Shown: piece after piece, positions 42,785 through 51,473 of the stretch
Numbering within the stretch: the stretch's first letter is position 1
Layout: each line of letters starts with the position of its first letter
Origin: DASUPK01 sp963800285
GTDB taxonomy: Bacteria > Actinomycetota > Thermoleophilia > Solirubrobacterales > 70-9
Assembly (NCBI GenBank): GCA_963800285.1
Contig: CAWDAL010000014.1
Span: 477,992 to 541,991, forward strand
Length of the DNA: 64,000 bases
Direction of reading: 5' to 3'
Notes under the pieces: model-generated
Databases searched by the model: none
What the model was told of the DNA's origin: nothing
Seen by the model: the letters and a program-made list of their open reading frames with translations, nothing else
Program-made: the position numbers and the translations under genes

Positions 42785-43264
42785 ATGGAGCTCGAGCGGC
42801 ACCGGGGCCTGATCCGCCTCGCGCTGATCTACCTGGTGGTGACGATCGGCTGGCTCGCAGTCTGGATCCTGGCGGCGCCCAAGGGCTTCTACAACAGCTT
42901 CCCGGGCGGCGGCACGCACTGGGTCTCGGCGCTGCCGCCCTACAACGAGCACCTCGAGCGCGACTTCGGCGCGGCGGCGCTCGGCCTCACCGTCCTGGCG
43001 GGCCTCGCCGCCTATTGGATGGAGAAGCGCGTCGTGCAGGCGGCCGCCATCACGCTGCTGGTTACCGGCCTCCCCCACCTGATCTACCACGCGACCACGA
43101 CCTCGCGCTACTCGACGAGCGACAACGTCGCGAGCCTCTTCGGCCTCGCCCTCGACGTGCTGGTGCCGCTGGCGGTTCTGTACCTGGCCAGTGACCGCGC
43201 TCAGGCGGGCGTCACGCGCGAGTCTCCGCCTGCCGAGCCGGCGCCTGCGCTCCATTCCCGTTGA
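42785..43264 (+). CDS. four-helix integral membrane protein
   Basis: 159 aa, four hydrophobic helices, with a loop FPGGGTHWVSALPPYNEHLERDFG between the first two resembling DUF4345-like actinobacterial membrane proteins. Five bp after the hydrolase stop, so likely in the same transcript. Its C-terminus overlaps the convergent GGDEF gene by 53 bp. Function unknown. Confidence 0.7.
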   Translation: MELERHRGLIRLALIYLVVTIGWLAVWILAAPKGFYNSFPGGGTHWVSALPPYNEHLERDFGAAALGLTVLAGLAAYWMEKRVVQAAAITLLVTGLPHLIYHATTTSRYSTSDNVASLFGLALDVLVPLAVLYLASDRAQAGVTRESPPAEPAPALHSR

Positions 43265-45008
43265 CCGGGGCGGGACCGCCCGACGCGATCTGCAGGCCCG
43301 CTCGCAGCCCGGCGACGCAGTCGGGATCGAACTGGGTGCCGGAGTGGTCCTCGAGCTCCTGGAGCGCTTCACCCTCGCTCCGGCCCTCGCGGTAGGGCCG
43401 GTCGGAGATCATCGCCTCGAAGGCGTCCGCCACACCGATGATCCGCGACTCGAGCGGGATCTCGCCGCCACGTAGGCCGTCCGGGTAGCCGCCGCCGTCG
43501 GGCCGCTCGTGATGGTGGCGGACCCAGCTCGCCTCCTCGTCCAGGTCGGCGGCTCGCAGGATGCCCTCGCCGAGCACGGGATGCTCCTTGATCGTCTCGT
43601 ACTCGACCTCCGTCAGTCCCGCGGGCTTGTTGAGGATGGCGTCGGGCGTGCCGATCTTGCCGACGTCGTGCAGCAGGCCGGCGATGCGGAGCTTCGCCAG
43701 GTGGTCGTTGGTGAGACCCAGCTGGCCGCCGATCAGCACGCAGAGGTTGGAGACCGTCTCGCTGTGGCTGCGCGTATAGCTGTCCTTCGCGTCGACGGCG
43801 CGGGCCAGGGCGCTGGCCAGAACCTCGATCTGATGCTGGTCGGCCGGAACCGGCTCGCCCTCAACCGTCCCCTCCAGCTCCGGGGAGTAGACGATCACCC
43901 GGCGGTTGGTGCGCTTGGCGTTGATCAGGCCGAGGTCCGCGTGGCGGACCAGGTCGAAGGCACCCTCGAGCGGCCTCGCCTCGGCGACGCCGGCGGCGAT
44001 GTCGATCTCGCCCCCCGCCGCCTCGAGCTCGGAGCGGAGCCGCTCCGCGGCGCTGAAGCCGGTCCAGGCGCCCGAGTCGCGCAGCAGCGCGGCGAACTCG
44101 TCACCCCCGACCCGGTAGGTGCCGTGCGGCTCGGTGACCGAGGCGGCCAGGGACTCGGCCACCTGCCGCAGGAGGCGGTCGCCGACCTGGTGGCCGAGCG
44201 AGTCGTTGACGCGCTTCAGGCCCTTCACGTCCAGGCTGATCAGGCAGAGCGGCATGTTGGCGCGGCTCGCCTCCGCGATCGCGGCGGCGAGGTCCTCCTG
44301 GAACGCTCGGTGGTTGGAAAGCCCGGTCAGCGAGTCGGTGCGGGCGGCGTGCTCGAGCAGCTTGACCTCCGCCCGTGCCTCCGCCTCGGACTGCTCGCTG
44401 CGGCGCCCGACACGCGCCAGCAGGTAGAGGCCGGTCCCGGCGAGCAGGAAGGCCAGCGGCAACAGGATGAGCATGGTCTCGGAGACGTCCTCGAGCTGCG
44501 AGCTCACCCGCTCCGCCTCCGCCGCGTTCCGCTCGGTGATCGCGGTCACCGTCTCGTTCAGCCGGGCCGAGGCAGGGTCGAGCTCCTTGCTGACGATCTG
44601 CCTGACCAGGCCGGCTCTTCCGGCGTCGATCGCGGTGAAGTACCTGCGCGCGACCTGCAGGTACAACCCGTAGGCCGTGCCGAGCCTGTCCGCGTCGGCC
44701 ATCTCCCGCGACTGCATCTTGAGGCGCTCGAGCCGCGCGTTGATCGCCCGGGTCCGACCAACGAACGGCGCCTGGATTCCGGCCTGTCGTTCGTATTCCT
44801 GGACGAGGGGCTCCTGGCTCTGGATCAGGCCGCTGAGCGTGCCGAAGTCGTGGGCGGCGTTGCCCGCCGCCCGGTTTCGCTCGACGTGGTGCTCGGTCCG
44901 GAAACCGAGGACCATCGCGGTCACCGCGAGCAGCCCGAAGACGACCGCCGCGGCGATCGAGATGCGTCGAGACGTGGACGATCCGGCGTCAGCGCGAACG
45001 CGTTGCAT
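43212..45008 (-). CDS. membrane GGDEF - HD-GYP cyclic-di-GMP protein
   Basis: 598 aa. Domains in order: transmembrane helix (about 16-38), helical extracytoplasmic sensor (40-170), second helix (173-195), GGDEF domain with intact VGGDEFAALL, then HD-GYP with LLHDVGKIGTPDAILNK and HHHERPDGGGYPDGLRGG. It could both make cyclic-di-GMP and hydrolyse it, in response to an external signal. Start ATG 45008 precedes the first helix; a much longer upstream frame is antisense to neighbours and rejected. No PilZ or effector neighbour is seen. Confidence 0.92.
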   Translation of the reverse strand: MQRVRADAGSSTSRRISIAAAVVFGLLAVTAMVLGFRTEHHVERNRAAGNAAHDFGTLSGLIQSQEPLVQEYERQAGIQAPFVGRTRAINARLERLKMQSREMADADRLGTAYGLYLQVARRYFTAIDAGRAGLVRQIVSKELDPASARLNETVTAITERNAAEAERVSSQLEDVSETMLILLPLAFLLAGTGLYLLARVGRRSEQSEAEARAEVKLLEHAARTDSLTGLSNHRAFQEDLAAAIAEASRANMPLCLISLDVKGLKRVNDSLGHQVGDRLLRQVAESLAASVTEPHGTYRVGGDEFAALLRDSGAWTGFSAAERLRSELEAAGGEIDIAAGVAEARPLEGAFDLVRHADLGLINAKRTNRRVIVYSPELEGTVEGEPVPADQHQIEVLASALARAVDAKDSYTRSHSETVSNLCVLIGGQLGLTNDHLAKLRIAGLLHDVGKIGTPDAILNKPAGLTEVEYETIKEHPVLGEGILRAADLDEEASWVRHHHERPDGGGYPDGLRGGEIPLESRIIGVADAFEAMISDRPYREGRSEGEALQELEDHSGTQFDPDCVAGLRAGLQIASGGPAPVNGNGAQAPARQAETRA

Positions 45009-45088
45009 CCCGGTTCGGCCCCCCTGCCGATTCGACTCCCAGGGCCATCCCGGCGAATGATGCGCGTTTCCGGGGCGTTTCGCATCAG

Positions 45089-45094
45089 TAGATT
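45089..45094 (+). promoter_or_regulatory. leaderless -10 box (TAGATT)
   Basis: TAGATT is 7 nt before the GTG at 45102. Confidence 0.5.
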
Positions 45095-45101
45095 CCCCCG
45101 C

Positions 45102-45953
45102 GTGGACTTCGGGGTTTCCTATTTCCCCACGGACGAGGCGGTTGAGCCCGCGGAGCTTGGCCAAATGGTGGAGGAACGCGGCTTCGAATCCCTCTTCGTC
45201 ACGGAGCACACCCACATCCCGGCGAGCCGCGAGTCCGACTATCCGGCCGGAGGCGAGCTGCCCCGTGAGTACTGGCGGATCTACGACCCGTTCGTCGCGC
45301 TGGCGACGGCGGCGCAGGCGACGGAGCGGATCAGGGTCGGCACCGCGATCTGCCTGCTGGTGGAGCGCGACCCGATCGAGACCGCCAAGCAGGTCGCCTC
45401 GCTCGACCGCCTCTCCGGCGGGCGGATGATCTTCGGCGTCGGCGCCGGCTGGAACCTCGAGGAGATGCGAAACCACGGCACGGACCCGAGGCGGCGCTTC
45501 AGGATCCTGCGCGAGCGGGTCGAGGCCTGCAGGGAGATGTGGACGAACGAGGAGGCGAGCTACCACGGCGAGTTCGTCGACTTCGACCGGATCGTCTGCC
45601 GCCCGGCGCCGCTCCAGGAGCCGCATCCGCCGGTGCTGGTCGGCGGCAACGGCCCGAACGTGCTGAAGCGCGTGGTCGCCTTCGGCGACGGCTGGTTCCC
45701 GAACCGGATCCCGCCCGACGATCAGATGATCGCCCGCGTGGAGGAGCTGCAGCGGCTCGGCGAGGAGGCGGGCCGCGGCCCGATCCCGGTGACCCTGCAG
45801 ATCCCGCCGCGCGACCTCGACGTCCTGCGCCGCTACGAGGAGGCCGGCGTCACGCGCGTGGTGCACATGCTGCGCGCCGGCGACGCGGCCGACGCGGCGA
45901 GCGCCGAGCACAAGCTCGACGAGTGGACCGAGCGCATCCAGGCGTATCGATAG
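45102..45953 (+). CDS. LLM-class F420-dependent oxidoreductase
   Basis: 283 aa TIM barrel of the bacterial luciferase-like family. VDFGVSYFPTDEAVEPAE (strand 1), TEHTHIPASRES (strand 2), RIRVGTAICLLVERDPIE and GGRMIFGVGAGWNLEEM are standard LLM blocks. Likely uses F420 to oxidise or reduce an unknown substrate. The GTG start is set by the -10 box and by the family's usual N-terminus at VDFGV. Confidence 0.92.
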   Translation: MDFGVSYFPTDEAVEPAELGQMVEERGFESLFVTEHTHIPASRESDYPAGGELPREYWRIYDPFVALATAAQATERIRVGTAICLLVERDPIETAKQVASLDRLSGGRMIFGVGAGWNLEEMRNHGTDPRRRFRILRERVEACREMWTNEEASYHGEFVDFDRIVCRPAPLQEPHPPVLVGGNGPNVLKRVVAFGDGWFPNRIPPDDQMIARVEELQRLGEEAGRGPIPVTLQIPPRDLDVLRRYEEAGVTRVVHMLRAGDAADAASAEHKLDEWTERIQAYR

Positions 45954-45968
45954 AGTCGCGCCGCCCGG

Positions 45969-46367
45969 ATGTACCACGCGCTCCTCTTCTTCCACCTCCT
46001 CTCGGCGTTCTTCCTCGCGACCGCGATCGTGATGTACAGCGCGTTCGTGCTCGGCAGCCCGGTCAACAGGACAACTCGGCTCGTCGCCGAGATCCTCTGG
46101 GGCGTCGGTGGGCTCGGCACGCTCGCCCTCGGAATCTGGCTCGCGCTCAACCGGCCCCAGTACGAGATCTACGACGGCTGGATCATCGCCGCGATCGTGA
46201 TCTGGTTCCTCGCGACGGGGTCCGGCGCGCGGGCGAGTCGAGGCGTGCAGCCGACCGGCGACGATGCCCCGGTGGCCGTCGACGGCCGGACGAAGTTCGC
46301 GCACTGGATGCGGGTCTTCTGGTTCGTCGCCCTGCTGGTCGTCATGGTCTGGAAGCCGGGCGCATGA
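45969..46367 (+). CDS. membrane protein, DUF2269-like
   Basis: 132 aa with four hydrophobic helices beginning YHALLFFHLLSAFFLATAIVM. The pattern of an N-terminal His-containing helix and a matching second protein downstream resembles DUF2269-like integral membrane proteins. Coupled to the next gene (ATGA). Function unknown. Confidence 0.65.
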   Translation: MYHALLFFHLLSAFFLATAIVMYSAFVLGSPVNRTTRLVAEILWGVGGLGTLALGIWLALNRPQYEIYDGWIIAAIVIWFLATGSGARASRGVQPTGDDAPVAVDGRTKFAHWMRVFWFVALLVVMVWKPGA

Positions 46368-46840
46368 GCGCGATGACCACGATCGCCTCGATCACGCGAC
46401 CGGACAGCTGGGACCTGCCGCTGTTCGTGCACATCCTCGGGGCGATGCTCCTGGTCGGCGGGCTGACCCTGTCGGCTGTCTCGCTGATCGCCGCCTGGCG
46501 CAGTGGCTCGGCCGCGCTGACGAAGCTTGGCTACATGAGCCTGTTCTACGGAGCGCTGCCGGGGTACATCGTGATGCGCGGCGGAGCGCAGTGGATCGCC
46601 AACAAGGAGCACCTGGAGGACTCCGACGTGAGCTGGATCGGCATCGGCTTCGGGGTCTCGGACATGGGATTCGTGCTGCTGGTCATCTCCCTGGTGATCG
46701 GCGGGATCGCGGTTCGCAGGATCAATCGGGGCGAGGGCGGAAAGCCAAACGTCTCCGCACGGATCGCGACCGGCCTGGTCTCGCTCTTCCTGATCGCCTG
46801 CCTCGTCGCCGTCTGGGCGATGACGACGAAGCCGGTCTAG
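46364..46840 (+). CDS. membrane protein, partner of upstream gene
   Basis: 158 aa, four helices with a similar start (DLPLFVHILGAMLLVGGLTL), suggesting a diverged copy of the upstream protein, so the two may form a complex. ATG overlaps the upstream stop. Its TAG abuts the AIM24 stop (TAGCTA). Confidence 0.65.
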   Translation: MSAMTTIASITRPDSWDLPLFVHILGAMLLVGGLTLSAVSLIAAWRSGSAALTKLGYMSLFYGALPGYIVMRGGAQWIANKEHLEDSDVSWIGIGFGVSDMGFVLLVISLVIGGIAVRRINRGEGGKPNVSARIATGLVSLFLIACLVAVWAMTTKPV

Positions 46841-47575
46841 CTAGCCGCCGATCAGCTTGCCCAGCGCGCCGGTCGCGCTCGAGGCGCCGCCGCCCGAGCC
46901 GCCGGCGGCGGTGCTGGTCACCCGGCCCTCCGAGGGCTGGATCAGGAGCCAGCCGTTGCCGGAGAAGGCCATCTGGACGGTCTCGCCCGAGCCGCGGCCG
47001 ATGAAGGTCTTCAGGTTGACGTCGGTCTTCACCGAGGTCTTGACGCCGTCGGACCAGGTGATCGCCGCCTGGGGGTCCGCGAAGGTGTCGGTGCCGTCGA
47101 GCTCGAGCAGCACGGGCGGGCCGTCGGAGAGGATCGCGACGTAGCCCGAGCCGGAGAGGTGGGTGTTGAACATCCCGCCGCCCATGAACCCGGAGACGCC
47201 CTCCACCTTCTTGATGTCCCAGTCGATGTCGGCATCGAAGGCCAGGAGGTTCGCGCCGTTCACGGTGATCGCCTCGTCGGAGAGCCGCAGCAGCTGGATC
47301 TCCTGGGCAAGGTCGGCCAGGAAGACCTCGCCCGTCCCGGAGATCTTCATCAGCTCGGCGCCCTCGCCGGTGACCGCCTTCTTCGCCATCCGCTTGAGGC
47401 CGCCGGAGCCGGCGTGCTCGAACTTCACGTCGCCCTGGTAGGCGACCATCGAGCCGAGCTTCGCCTGGATGGTCTCGTCGGAGAGCTGAACCTTGACCAT
47501 CTTCGAGCCCTGCATCTGGAAGGACTCACTGCCTGCGGTCTCCTTGAACTCCTCGAGGGACGCCTCGACCGACAT
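46841..47575 (-). CDS. AIM24-family protein
   Basis: 244 aa. VKVQLSDETIQAKLGSMVAY, KAVTGEGAELMKISGTGEVF, LSGSGYVAILSDG and a C-terminal Gly/Ser/Ala tail match the AIM24 beta-helix/beta-sandwich family (TIGR00266-like). Its biochemical role is unsettled. AGGAGGT precedes the ATG at normal spacing. Confidence 0.9.
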   Translation of the reverse strand: MSVEASLEEFKETAGSESFQMQGSKMVKVQLSDETIQAKLGSMVAYQGDVKFEHAGSGGLKRMAKKAVTGEGAELMKISGTGEVFLADLAQEIQLLRLSDEAITVNGANLLAFDADIDWDIKKVEGVSGFMGGGMFNTHLSGSGYVAILSDGPPVLLELDGTDTFADPQAAITWSDGVKTSVKTDVNLKTFIGRGSGETVQMAFSGNGWLLIQPSEGRVTSTAAGGSGGGASSATGALGKLIGG

Positions 47576-47680
47576 GCCGACCTCCTGTCATCAGGTCTTC
47601 GGGAATTGGACGGGAGACAGTAACCGCGGAGTGCGGCATTCGTGTTAGGACTAGGTGCACAACTACGGAGGAGGAGACCG

Positions 47681-47965
47681 ATGTACGCACGAGTGGTCAG
47701 GTTCACCGACGTCGACACGTCTCAGATCGATCGCATCAAGTCCCAGGTCGAGGACAACGACCCGCCGGAGGGAATGCCGCCCACCACGATGCGCATCGTC
47801 GTCGACGAGTCCCAGGGCACCGCGGCCGTGATGCAGTTCTACGACAGCGAGGCGGACATGCAGAAGGCCGACGAGGTCATGAACGCGATGGACAGCTCCG
47901 AGACCCCGGGCACCCGGGCCTCGGTCGACAAGGGCGAGGTCGTGATCGAGGGCCAGATCGGGTAG
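47681..47965 (+). CDS. small ABM-like (dimeric alpha/beta barrel) protein
   Basis: 94 aa. MYARVVRFTDVDTSQIDRIK and AAVMQFYDSEADMQKADEVM give a ferredoxin-like alpha/beta barrel pattern of the antibiotic-biosynthesis-monooxygenase type; no residue supports an enzymatic call. GGAGGAGGAG precedes the ATG. Confidence 0.78.
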   Translation: MYARVVRFTDVDTSQIDRIKSQVEDNDPPEGMPPTTMRIVVDESQGTAAVMQFYDSEADMQKADEVMNAMDSSETPGTRASVDKGEVVIEGQIG

Positions 47966-47969
47966 CGCG

Positions 47970-48248
47970 CTAGCGCTTCGCGCGCCCCGGGAAGCGGCCC
48001 GCGAGGCGGCCGACCGGCGCGATGTGCTCCTCGAGCTCGTCGACCTTGCCGGTGAGCTCCTCGACCGAGACGACCATCCGCTCCATCAGCTCGACGATCC
48101 GGTCGAGCCGCTTGTCGATCGTGTCGAGGTGCTTTGCGTGCTCCTCGATCCGGCGCGTGTCGCGGGACATGCTGCGGACGTTCTCGACCATGCTGCCGAC
48201 GGCCGAGCCCGCGCCGACGATGCGCTCGAGTGTTCCCTGCAGCGCCAC
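47970..48248 (-). CDS. coiled-coil protein
   Basis: 92 aa, nearly all helix with heptad hydrophobics (IEEHAKHLDTIDKRLDRIVE). Starts GTG overlapping the TetR stop by one base, so translated with the regulator. Unknown function; possibly a partner of the upstream regulator. Confidence 0.6.
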   Translation of the reverse strand: MALQGTLERIVGAGSAVGSMVENVRSMSRDTRRIEEHAKHLDTIDKRLDRIVELMERMVVSVEELTGKVDELEEHIAPVGRLAGRFPGRAKR

Positions 48249-48889
48249 TAGCCGCGGACGCTATCGAGCAGGCTGGCCGTGAAAGCGGTGATCCGCCCGC
48301 GCGGGTAGTTCTCGGGGTCGTCCAGGTGGAGCCGCCCGCCCTGCTCCGCGAGCGTGATGATCGTCTTGACGAGCAGGTCGACGTCGGAGATCGGCACCTC
48401 CAGCCGATCGACGCCCCAGCGGACGATCGAGGCGAGCTGCTTGGCGACGGCGGTCCGGTCGCGCTCGACGTGCTCGCGGACGATCCTCGGCTGCGCCTCG
48501 ATCGGCATCAGCGAGAGGCGCCAGGCGTCCGGCCGGGTCTCGATCGCGCGCAGGAAGGCGTCGAGTCCGTCGACCAGGACGGTGGCGGGGTCGGCGTCCT
48601 CGGCCGGCGTCGGCACCAGCTCGGCGAGCTGGTTGAGGGCGCGCTCCTCCTCGCGCTCGAGCAGCGCCTCGAGCAGATCGGCGAGCGACCCGAACAGGTC
48701 GTAGACGACCGGCTTGGTCACCCCCGCCTTGCGGGCGATCCCCTCCATCGAGACCGACTCGTAGCCCTTCTCGGCGATCAGGGAGAGGGTCGCGTCGAGC
48801 AGTTGCTCGCGGCGCTCCTCCGGCGGGAGGCGGGGCGCGTAGCGGCGGGGCTTCTGCGCGGTCGCGCTCTTCTTCTTGGGCGGGGTCAC
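48248..48889 (-). CDS. TetR-family transcriptional regulator
   Basis: 213 aa from the GTG at 48889. HTH: LLDATLSLIAEKGYESVSME, GIARKAGVTKPVVYDLFGS. The C-terminal domain (LLEALLEREEERALNQL and on) closely resembles the second TetR at 51474, so the two are paralogues. Two perfect 14-bp palindromes lie directly upstream, between it and the divergent HD-GYP-LuxR gene, and are the likely binding sites. Confidence 0.9.
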   Translation of the reverse strand: MTPPKKKSATAQKPRRYAPRLPPEERREQLLDATLSLIAEKGYESVSMEGIARKAGVTKPVVYDLFGSLADLLEALLEREEERALNQLAELVPTPAEDADPATVLVDGLDAFLRAIETRPDAWRLSLMPIEAQPRIVREHVERDRTAVAKQLASIVRWGVDRLEVPISDVDLLVKTIITLAEQGGRLHLDDPENYPRGRITAFTASLLDSVRG

Positions 48890-48894
48890 CAATT

Positions 48895-48922
48895 CTACGG
48901 AACCGTAGCTACGGCACCGTAG
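48895..48922. promoter_or_regulatory. tandem perfect palindromes, TetR operators
   Basis: CTACGGAACCGTAG (48895-48908) and CTACGGCACCGTAG (48909-48922) are directly adjacent; each is a 6-2-6 inverted repeat with perfect arms, differing only in the spacer. They occupy the gap between the TetR start and the divergent gene's promoter. Confidence 0.75.
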
Positions 48923-48956
48923 CACAGAAAAGGGCAGATCCTGGCCTGGGATTGGC

Positions 48957-48962
48957 TACTGT
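48957..48962 (+). promoter_or_regulatory. leaderless -10 box (TACTGT)
   Basis: TACTGT is 7 nt before the GTG at 48970, which argues for that start and against the TTG at 48952. Confidence 0.5.
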
Positions 48963-48969
48963 CGGCGGC

Positions 48970-50565
48970 GTGCCGGATCAGGCACCCCCCGGTGAGGAAG
49001 AGGTTCGCGCCGCGGAAATGGTCGCGGCGCTCTGCCTGGCGACCGACCTCGGCATGGGATATCCGTTCGAGCACGGGTTGCGGATGACGCTGATCGGGTC
49101 CCGGCTCGCCGACGGCCTCGGAGTCGACCCCACCACGGCCTCGCAGACCTATTACGCCTGCCTGGTCTCGCATGCCGGGTGCACGACCGACGCGCATGTG
49201 GGCGCCGAGGTGTTCGGCGGCTCGCTCACGACCCATCTCAATCCGGTCCTCTACGGGTCCGGACCCGAGGTGCTCAGCGGCCTGCTGCGAGCGTTGCCCG
49301 ATCCCGCGCGCCCGGCGCCCGTTCGGGCGCTTCAGACCGCGCGAGGCCTCCCGAGGATGGCCCGGGAGCAGCGCCCGCACCTGACCGCGATGTGCGAGGT
49401 GGCGACGATGCTCTCCGAGGGCATCGGTCTCGAGCCGTCGACGGCCGAGCTGCTCACCTATCTCACCGACCGCTGGGACGGCCGTGGCCCGCTGCGTCGC
49501 GGCAAGGGAGAGGAGATCCCGCTCCCCGTCCGCATCCTCCATGTCGCCGCGGACGCGGCCCTGCAGAACCTGCTCTGCGGCAGGGAGAATGCCGCGGCGA
49601 TCGTCCGGGAGCACGCGGGTCGCGGCCTGGACCCGACGATTGCCGGCTTTCTGGCTGAGCATTCCGGCGAGATCCTCGGCCTCGACGACCGGGATTCCGC
49701 CTGGGATGAGTGCCTGTCCTGCGAGCCGGGGCGGCCTCCGATGCTTTCCGGCGAGGATCTCGATCGCGCGCTCGCCGCGATGGGCGACTTCGCCGACCTC
49801 ACCTCCCCCCACCTCACGGGTCACTCCCGCGGCGTCGCGGAGCTGGCGGCCGCCGCAGCCGAGCGGTGCCGGCTGGATGCCGGGGACTCGGCTGCGCTGC
49901 GGCGCGCGGCCCTGGTGCACGATCTCGGGCGCGTCGGGGTCGGTGCCCGGATCTGGCAGAAGCCCGGCCCGCTGAACGCCGACGAGTGGGAGCGAGTTCG
50001 ACTGCACCCGTACCACACCGAGCGCGTCCTCTCGCGCTCACCCTTCCTCTCCGGGCTGAGGCCGATCGCGGGCGCTCACCATGAGCGCCTGGACGGCTCC
50101 GGCTATCACCGCGGGGCGTCGGGCGCGGAGCTGTCGCTGTCCGCCCGCCTGCTGGCGGCTGCGGACGCCTACCACGCGATGACGGAGCCGCGTCCGTACC
50201 GCGAGGCGATGAGCGCCGACGAGGCGGGAGGCGAGCTCGCCCGGGAGGTCGAGGCGGGCCGGCTCGATGCGGAGGCGGTGACCGCGGTCCTGGAGGCGGC
50301 CGGGCAGCCGACCCCCGAGCTGGAGCGGCCGGCGGGGCTAACCGAGCGCGAGATCGAGGTGCTCGGCCTGCTGGCGCGCGGATTGCAGACCAAGCAGGTT
50401 GCCCGGGCGCTGGGGATCTCGACCAAGACCGCCGACCGCCACATCCAGAACGCCTACCGCAAGGTCGGGGTCTCGACCCGCGCGGCCGCGACCCTGTTCG
50501 CGATGCAGCACGGCCTGGTGACATGGGGAGAACTCCCGATTGCGGGCTCGCCGGGGCACACCTAA
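48970..50565 (+). CDS. HD-GYP-like phosphohydrolase with LuxR-type HTH output
   Basis: 531 aa. The N-terminal half is a degenerate HD domain (YYACLVSHAGCTTDAH). The middle is an HD-GYP domain: GHSRGVAELAAAAAERC, LVHDLGRVGVG, then HHERLDGSGYHRG, where the GYP proline is His. The C-terminal LuxR/GerE HTH is LTEREIEVLGLLARGLQTKQ and ISTKTADRHIQNAYRKVGVS. It looks like a transcription factor gated by a nucleotide or cyclic-di-nucleotide. Divergent from a TetR gene and followed by a methyltransferase 35 bp on. Confidence 0.88.
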   Translation: MPDQAPPGEEEVRAAEMVAALCLATDLGMGYPFEHGLRMTLIGSRLADGLGVDPTTASQTYYACLVSHAGCTTDAHVGAEVFGGSLTTHLNPVLYGSGPEVLSGLLRALPDPARPAPVRALQTARGLPRMAREQRPHLTAMCEVATMLSEGIGLEPSTAELLTYLTDRWDGRGPLRRGKGEEIPLPVRILHVAADAALQNLLCGRENAAAIVREHAGRGLDPTIAGFLAEHSGEILGLDDRDSAWDECLSCEPGRPPMLSGEDLDRALAAMGDFADLTSPHLTGHSRGVAELAAAAAERCRLDAGDSAALRRAALVHDLGRVGVGARIWQKPGPLNADEWERVRLHPYHTERVLSRSPFLSGLRPIAGAHHERLDGSGYHRGASGAELSLSARLLAAADAYHAMTEPRPYREAMSADEAGGELAREVEAGRLDAEAVTAVLEAAGQPTPELERPAGLTEREIEVLGLLARGLQTKQVARALGISTKTADRHIQNAYRKVGVSTRAAATLFAMQHGLVTWGELPIAGSPGHT

Positions 50566-50600
50566 CGTCCTTCGCAAACGACGTCCTGAAGGGAGACGAG

Positions 50601-51452
50601 ATGACGAGCGAGACGAACGAGGACATCAGGACCACCATGCACGAGATCGCCGAGGCGATCGCCCCGACCTGGGAGAAGCGCCGGCCCCAGATCGAGGAGG
50701 TTGCGGCGCCGGTGCGCGAATGGCTGGTGCGCGAGCTCGACCCGGCCGAGGGAGACACCATCCTCGAGCTGGCCGCCGGCGCCGGCGACACCGGCTTCGA
50801 TGCCGCCGAGCGGATCGGCGAGAGCGGGCGCCTGATCTCGACCGACTTCTCTCCTGGCATGGTGGATGCGGCGCGGCGCCGCGGCGCCGAGCGCGGGATC
50901 GAGAACGCGGAGTATCGGCAGATGGATGCCGAGAACATCGAGCTCGAGGACGACTCGGTCGACGGGGCGCTTTGCCGCTACGGGTTCATGCTGATGGTCG
51001 ACACGGCCGCGGCCCTGGCGGAGACCCGACGCGTCCTGCGGCCGGGCGGGCGCCTCGCGCTGGCCGTCTGGGGCTCGCCCGAGCGCAACCCCTTCTTCTC
51101 GGTCGTCGGGATGAAGCTGGTCGCGGGGGGGCACGTGCCGCCGCCCGAGCCGCCGCCGGCGCCGGGGGTCTTCGCGATGGGGAGCGAGGAGCGGATCAGG
51201 CAGCTGCTCGAAGCGGCCGGGTTCGACGAGGTCCGCGTCGCGGAGGTCGAGGTCCAGTTCAGCATCCCGGACGTCGACCAGTACCTCGAGTTCACGGCCG
51301 ACACGGCCGGCCCATTCGGCCTTGCGGTGCGCGGGCTGTCCACCGAGGAGCGCGCCGCGCTGGCAGAGGAAGTCGAGCAGGCCTTCGAACCGTTCGCGAG
51401 CGGTGACGGGTATGAGCTGACCGGCGTCACGCTCTGCGCGGCGGCAAGCTGA
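50601..51452 (+). CDS. class I SAM-dependent methyltransferase
   Basis: 283 aa. Motif I is ILELAAGAGDTG, motif II STDFSPGMVDAAR, and ALCRYGFMLMVDTAAALAETRRVLRPGGRL-type helix and strand 5 follow (each present in order). UbiE-like. Small-molecule substrate unknown. GAAGGGAGACGAG precedes the ATG at 50601; a frame from 50523 that overlaps the previous gene is rejected. Probably expressed with the HD-GYP-LuxR gene. Confidence 0.87.
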   Translation: MTSETNEDIRTTMHEIAEAIAPTWEKRRPQIEEVAAPVREWLVRELDPAEGDTILELAAGAGDTGFDAAERIGESGRLISTDFSPGMVDAARRRGAERGIENAEYRQMDAENIELEDDSVDGALCRYGFMLMVDTAAALAETRRVLRPGGRLALAVWGSPERNPFFSVVGMKLVAGGHVPPPEPPPAPGVFAMGSEERIRQLLEAAGFDEVRVAEVEVQFSIPDVDQYLEFTADTAGPFGLAVRGLSTEERAALAEEVEQAFEPFASGDGYELTGVTLCAAAS

Positions 51453-51473
51453 CGAAGGGCCTCTGCGGGCGGA

